This document shows positions 60,207 through 64,000 of a stretch of 64,000 nucleotides of DNA, in pieces (the first letter of the stretch is position 1; each line of letters opens with the position of its first letter). Under the pieces are notes generated by a model. It saw only the letters and a list, made by a program, of their open reading frames with translations. It ran no database searches and was not told where the DNA came from. Source of the DNA: Rhodococcus qingshengii JCM 15477 (GTDB taxonomy: Bacteria; Actinomycetota; Actinomycetes; Mycobacteriales; Mycobacteriaceae); the NCBI RefSeq assembly GCF_023221595.1, contig NZ_CP096563.1, positions 2,400,501 through 2,464,500 on the forward strand. Reading direction: 5' to 3'. Made by a program: the position numbers and the translations under genes.

Positions 60207-60323
60207 CTTGAGCACTGAGAGACCACAACGCGGAACGCCTCGAGCGAGACTCCGGCAATCGGTCGTATCGGTGCTGAACATCACTACATCGGCCTTTGTT
60301 GGCTAAGCGAAAGAGGGACTCTC

Positions 60324-60554
60324 ATGAGCATCACCGTCTACACCAAGCCCGCTTGCGTTCAGTGCAATGCCACCTACCGCGCCCTGGACAAGGCCGGTCT
60401 CGAATACAACGTCATCGACATCACCGAGGATGCCGAAGCCCGCGACTACGTCATGGCTCTCGGGTACCTCCAGGCACCCATCGTGGTTGCCGGTGAAGAT
60501 CACTGGTCGGGCTTCCGTCCCGATCGCATCAAGACCCTGACCGTCGCTGCTTGA
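60324..60554 (+). CDS. nrdH: Glutaredoxin-like protein NrdH
   Basis: Electron donor of 76 residues for class Ib ribonucleotide reductase. The active site is CVQC (KPACVQCNATYRAL). It ends in the conserved WSGFRPDRI block that lets thioredoxin reductase reduce it. AGAGGGA precedes the ATG. It is first in the nrdH-nrdI-nrdE unit. Confidence 0.96.
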   Translation: MSITVYTKPACVQCNATYRALDKAGLEYNVIDITEDAEARDYVMALGYLQAPIVVAGEDHWSGFRPDRIKTLTVAA

Positions 60555-60636
60555 AGCGCCGCAGTGTCGGCGGTGGACACCTCCGCCGACACATCTGAGT
60601 AGTTCCGGGCACCGTACAAGAAAATGGTGACAACCG

Positions 60637-61116
60637 ATGACTTCGCTGGTCTATTTTTCCAGCGTGTCGGAGAACACCCACCGATTCGTTCAACGTCTCG
60701 GCCTGCCTGCGACACGTATACCTATCCATGACCGTGACGGCTCATTTCGTGTAGACGAGCCCTATGTGCTGATTCTGCCCACCTATGGTGGCGGGGTCAC
60801 CGTGACAGGGCGCGACACCAGTTATGTACCGAAGCCGGTCATTCGTTTTTTGAACAATCCACACAACAGGTCGTTGATCAGAGCAGTGATCGCGGCGGGA
60901 AACACCAATTTCGGTGAGTCCTTTTGCTATGCAGGGAACATCATTTCCCAGAAATGCCACGTTCCTTTTCTGTACCGGTTCGAACTCATGGGCACTGCCG
61001 AGGACGTCGACCGGGTACGAGAAGGCTTGGGGGAGTTCTGGAATCATCTCGAAACAGAGAAGGAGCACGGGCAGTGGCGCCAACCATCACTGACACGATC
61101 GCGGCAGGAAGCGTAG
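60637..61116 (+). CDS. nrdI: Flavodoxin-like protein NrdI
   Basis: FMN protein of 159 residues that supplies the oxidant to assemble the Mn(III)2-tyrosyl cofactor of NrdF. The FMN loop is [15 protein letters not shown], with PTYGGG in the second loop and [13 protein letters not shown] in the third. It ends 43 bp inside nrdE, so translation is coupled. Confidence 0.95.
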   Translation: MTSLVYFSSVSENTHRFVQRLGLPATRIPIHDRDGSFRVDEPYVLILPTYGGGVTVTGRDTSYVPKPVIRFLNNPHNRSLIRAVIAAGNTNFGESFCYAGNIISQKCHVPFLYRFELMGTAEDVDRVREGLGEFWNHLETEKEHGQWRQPSLTRSRQEA

Positions 61117-63257
61117 AGCGTGATGCGCGCGGCGGCGATTCCACCAACGGTCTCGACTACCACGCACTCAACGCCATGCTCAACCTGTACGGCGCCAACG
61201 GTGAGATCCAGTTCGAGATGGATGTCGCTGCAGCCCGTCAGTACTTCTTGCAGCACGTCAACCAGAACACCGTGTTCTTCCACAACCTCGACGAGAAGCT
61301 GGACTACCTCGTCGAGGAAAACTATTACGAGCCCGAGGTTCTCGATCAGTACTCACGTACTTTCGTGAAGTTCCTGATCGATCACGCGTACGCCAAGAAG
61401 TTCCGCTTCCCGACGTTCCTGGGTGCATTCAAGTACTACACCTCCTACACGCTCAAGACCTTCGACGGTAAGCGCTACCTGGAGCGTTTCGAAGATCGTG
61501 TCTGCATGGTTGCGCTCACCCTGGCCGCAGGCAACGAAGACCTGGCCGTCGAACTCGTCGACGAGATCATCGCCGGACGCTTCCAGCCCGCCACCCCGAC
61601 GTTCCTGAACTCGGGCAAGAAGCAGCGCGGTGAGCCCGTGTCCTGCTTCCTGCTTCGTATCGAAGACAACATGGAGTCCATCGGTCGCTCCATCAACTCG
61701 GCACTGCAGCTGTCCAAGCGCGGTGGCGGAGTTGCCTTGCTGCTCACCAACGTTCGTGAGCACGGCGCACCGATCAAGAAGATCGAGAACCAGAGTTCGG
61801 GTGTCATCCCGATCATGAAGCTTCTCGAGGACTCGTTCTCCTACGCCAACCAGTTGGGTGCGCGTCAGGGCGCCGGTGCTGTGTACCTGCATGCGCACCA
61901 CCCCGACATCTACCGGTTCCTCGACACCAAGCGTGAGAACGCCGACGAGAAGATCCGTATCAAGACGCTCTCACTCGGCGTCGTGATCCCAGACATCACG
62001 TTCGAACTGGCGAAGAAGAACGAGGACATGTACCTGTTCTCGCCGTACGACGTCGAGCGCATCTACGGAGTTCCGTTCTCCGACATCAACGTCTCCGAGA
62101 AGTACTACGAGATGGTCGACGACAAGCGAATTCGCAAGTCCAAGATCAAAGCTCGCGAGTTCTTCCAGACCGTCGCCGAATTGCAGTTCGAATCGGGCTA
62201 CCCCTACATCATGTTCGAGGACACGGTGAACCGGGCAAACCCGATCGAGGGCAAGATCACGCACTCGAACCTGTGCTCGGAGATCCTGCAGGTTTCGACG
62301 CCTTCACTGTTCAACGACGACCTGTCCTACTCGAAGGTCGGCAAGGACATCTCCTGCAACCTGGGTTCGCTGAACATCGCGAAGACCATGGACTCGCCCG
62401 ACTTCGCCAAGACCATCGAAGTGTCGATCCGCGGATTGACGGCAGTGTCCGACCAGACGCACATCTACTCGGTGCCGTCGATCGAGCAGGGCAACAACGA
62501 CTCTCACGCCATCGGCCTCGGTCAGATGAACCTGCACGGATACCTCGCTCGTGAGCGGATCTTCTACGGCAGCGAAGAAGGCATCGACTTCACGAACATC
62601 TACTTCTACACCGTGCTGTTCCACGCACTGCGTGCGTCGAACAAGATCGCCATCGAGCGCGGCTCGTACTTCAAGGGTTTCCCGGAGTCGAAGTACGCCT
62701 CGGGTGAATTCTTCGACAAGTACACCGATCAGGCTTGGGAGCCGGCAACCGACAAGGTTCGCGGACTCTTCGCCGATGCGAAGCTGCACATCCCCACTCA
62801 GGACGACTGGCGTGAGCTGAAGGCTTCGGTTCAGAAGCACGGTATCTACAACCAGAACCTTCAGGCCGTCCCGCCGACCGGCTCGATCTCGTACATCAAC
62901 TACTCCACCAGCTCCATCCACCCGGTGGCGTCGAAGATCGAGATCCGCAAGGAAGGCAAGATCGGCCGCGTCTACTACCCGGCGCCCTACCTGACCAACG
63001 ACAACCTGGAGTACTACCAGGATGCCTACGAAATCGGGTACGAGAAGATCGTCGACACCTATGCTGCCGCAACGCAACACGTCGACCAGGGCCTGTCGCT
63101 GACGCTGTTCTTCAAGGACACCGCAACCACCCGCGACATCAACAAGGCGCAGATCTACGCGTGGCGTAAGGGCATCAAGACGCTGTACTACATCCGTCTG
63201 CGTCAGATGGCACTCGAAGGCACCGAGGTCGAGGGCTGCGTTTCCTGCATGCTGTAA
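61074..63257 (+). CDS. nrdE: Class Ib ribonucleoside-diphosphate reductase alpha subunit
   Basis: Catalytic subunit of 727 residues reducing ribonucleotides to deoxyribonucleotides. Residues seen: the substrate-site cysteine in [13 protein letters not shown], the radical site NLCSEI with the central Cys and Glu, the NLGSLNI region, and the C-terminal CVSCML pair that accepts electrons from NrdH. The N-terminal ATP-cone is absent, as expected for class Ib. GTG 61074 follows AAGGAG. The beta subunit nrdF is not within the following 740 bp. Confidence 0.97.
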   Translation: MAPTITDTIAAGSVERDARGGDSTNGLDYHALNAMLNLYGANGEIQFEMDVAAARQYFLQHVNQNTVFFHNLDEKLDYLVEENYYEPEVLDQYSRTFVKFLIDHAYAKKFRFPTFLGAFKYYTSYTLKTFDGKRYLERFEDRVCMVALTLAAGNEDLAVELVDEIIAGRFQPATPTFLNSGKKQRGEPVSCFLLRIEDNMESIGRSINSALQLSKRGGGVALLLTNVREHGAPIKKIENQSSGVIPIMKLLEDSFSYANQLGARQGAGAVYLHAHHPDIYRFLDTKRENADEKIRIKTLSLGVVIPDITFELAKKNEDMYLFSPYDVERIYGVPFSDINVSEKYYEMVDDKRIRKSKIKAREFFQTVAELQFESGYPYIMFEDTVNRANPIEGKITHSNLCSEILQVSTPSLFNDDLSYSKVGKDISCNLGSLNIAKTMDSPDFAKTIEVSIRGLTAVSDQTHIYSVPSIEQGNNDSHAIGLGQMNLHGYLARERIFYGSEEGIDFTNIYFYTVLFHALRASNKIAIERGSYFKGFPESKYASGEFFDKYTDQAWEPATDKVRGLFADAKLHIPTQDDWRELKASVQKHGIYNQNLQAVPPTGSISYINYSTSSIHPVASKIEIRKEGKIGRVYYPAPYLTNDNLEYYQDAYEIGYEKIVDTYAAATQHVDQGLSLTLFFKDTATTRDINKAQIYAWRKGIKTLYYIRLRQMALEGTEVEGCVSCML

Positions 63258-63270
63258 AGGGCTCCGCGCC

Positions 63271-63310
63271 GTGCGCCTTTTCGGTAGTGGTTACTACCGA
63301 AAAGGCGCAC
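63271..63310. terminator. Bidirectional terminator after nrdE
   Basis: Perfect 18-bp stem GTGCGCCTTTTCGGTAGT and its complement with a GGTT loop, between the convergent nrdE and CopG-like genes. Confidence 0.93.
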
Positions 63311-63317
63311 AGGGGTA

Positions 63318-63530
63318 TCAGGCCGGCGGGCGGCCGGGACCGTGCATCTTGCCGGCATTCTTCGGCATTCGACCGTGCTCGGTGAGTGCGCGCCGAAGGA
63401 GAAACTCGATCTGGGCGTTGGTACTTCGGAGATCGTCGGCGGCCCAGCGGGCGAGGGCGTCGTGTACCGCTGGGTCCAACCGAAGAAGGATCTTCTTACG
63501 CTCGGATCGCGGAGCTGGATCCGTGGCCAT
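63318..63530 (-). CDS. Small ribbon-helix-helix (CopG/Arc-like) protein
   Basis: Protein of 70 residues with the RHH pattern: a short strand KKILLRLDPAVHDALARWA, then ADDLRSTNAQIEFLLRRAL as two helices, and a basic Pro/Gly tail. Such proteins with an alternation in the strand bind DNA as dimers; those with this Arc-like DNA-binding domain often accompany SPFH-protein genes in actinobacteria. It is 12 bp downstream of the SPFH gene, so the two are co-transcribed. Confidence 0.82.
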   Translation of the reverse strand: MATDPAPRSERKKILLRLDPAVHDALARWAADDLRSTNAQIEFLLRRALTEHGRMPKNAGKMHGPGRPPA

Positions 63531-63542
63531 GTGGCCTTTCCT

Positions 63543-64000
63543 TTACTGGTAGAGCGAACCGGTGTTGAGCACCGGTTGTGCGTCGCGGTCGCCGCACAGC
63601 ACGACCAGAAGGTTACTGATCATCGTGGCCTTGCGTTCCTCGTCGAGTTCGACGACGTGCTTCTCCTCGAGCTGCTTGAGTGCCATGTCGACCATGGACA
63701 CCGCGCCTTCGACGATTTGCTTGCGGGCGGCTATCACAGCACCCGCTTGCTGGCGCCGAAGCATCGCGCTGGCGATCTCCGGTGCATACGAGAGCCTGTT
63801 GATGCGTGTCTCGATAACTTCGACACCCGCCGCACGCACGCGGGCGTGAACCTCCTCCGACAAGGTGGTGGTGATGATATCGGCGTTCTCGCGCAACGAG
63901 ACTCGGCCTTCGGCGTCGTACGGGTAGCTACCGGCGATATGGCGGACGGCCGCCTCGGTCTGTACGGAGACGAACTCCTCGTAATCGTCCACCTGGAACG
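63543..64000 (-). CDS. SPFH/band-7 domain protein, 5' end outside window
   Basis: The last 150 or so residues of a stomatin/prohibitin-like membrane-scaffold protein. SPFH marks are [15 protein letters not shown], a [31 protein letters not shown] region (quoted in part: [12 protein letters not shown]), and a C-terminal helix [19 protein letters not shown] segment. The start lies beyond position 64000. It ends with TGSLYQ and is followed by the CopG-like gene. It probably organises membrane domains; partners are not visible. Confidence 0.85.
   Translation of the reverse strand, partial: FQVDDYEEFVSVQTEAAVRHIAGSYPYDAEGRVSLRENADIITTTLSEEVHARVRAAGVEVIETRINRLSYAPEIASAMLRRQQAGAVIAARKQIVEGAVSMVDMALKQLEEKHVVELDEERKATMISNLLVVLCGDRDAQPVLNTGSLYQ

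Noticed and set aside
1..64000. CRISPR array or rRNA operon
   Set aside because: No regularly spaced repeats and no rRNA-like stretches were noticed anywhere in the window.

Overview
The window looks like chromosome of a mycolic-acid actinomycete, most likely a Rhodococcus. The evidence is high GC, many GTG starts, stop/start overlaps of the ATGA type, leaderless-looking promoters, a tmRNA tag reading ADSNQRDYALAA, and gene orders that, from memory, match Mycobacterium tuberculosis (prfB-MscS-Pro-rich-ftsE-ftsX-smpB; fadE24-fadE23 near hisN; FAD oxidase-DUF1365-ufaA1-DUF1295; nrdH-nrdI-nrdE). No rRNA operon or CRISPR array was seen.

Layout. 1-5.3 kb: a nitrate/taurine-type ABC importer (permease cut by the window edge, ATPase, divergent lipoprotein receptor) with a 2OG-Fe(II)-type oxygenase and an amidohydrolase, probably an uptake and catabolism unit for an unknown N-containing compound. 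5.3-9.8 kb: an acyl-CoA synthetase and the fadE24-fadE23 pair. 9.8-14.6 kb: a two-component system, a Tat-exported multicopper oxidase, hisN and a beta-carbonic anhydrase. 14.7-24 kb: conserved core with prfB, an MscS channel, ftsEX, smpB and ssrA, interrupted by a drug/metabolite transporter, an XRE-cupin regulator, a thioredoxin-reductase-like protein and an SDR fusion.

24-38.7 kb: a secreted phosphodiesterase with GntR/HutC-type operators, a DUF222-HNH protein, a GNAT enzyme, a tightly coupled six-gene lipid-modification operon with two cyclopropane-synthase-like methyltransferases, a fluoride-channel pair, pgm, an MFS pump and a membrane redox pair. 38.75-42.45 kb: a 3.6-kb genomic island in tRNA-Ala(GGC), bounded by 48-bp direct repeats. 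It carries a decayed integrase, a truncated-looking coiled-coil ORF, a PD-(D/E)XK-like nuclease, a membrane protein and a lipoprotein.

42.5-64 kb: an NDH-2-like flavoprotein, an A-T-TE single-module synthetase, a lipocalin, a CobW/COG0523 GTPase with BluB, a DEAD helicase, the molybdopterin cluster (moaE, a moaC-mogA fusion and moeA, divergent from moaA-moaD), a secreted protein, nadE, a nucleosidase, a META-domain lipoprotein, a TetR-FMN reductase pair, a siderophore-interacting protein, class Ib ribonucleotide reductase nrdHIE without nrdF, a CopG-like protein and a partial SPFH protein.

The points most worth following are the tRNA-Ala island and its cargo, the lipid operon with two divergent methyltransferases, the A-T-TE synthetase with a non-amino-acid-like pocket, and several dyads that overlap start regions (before the multicopper oxidase, CobW, MFS and ftsE genes). 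All family calls are from sequence reading without database searches.
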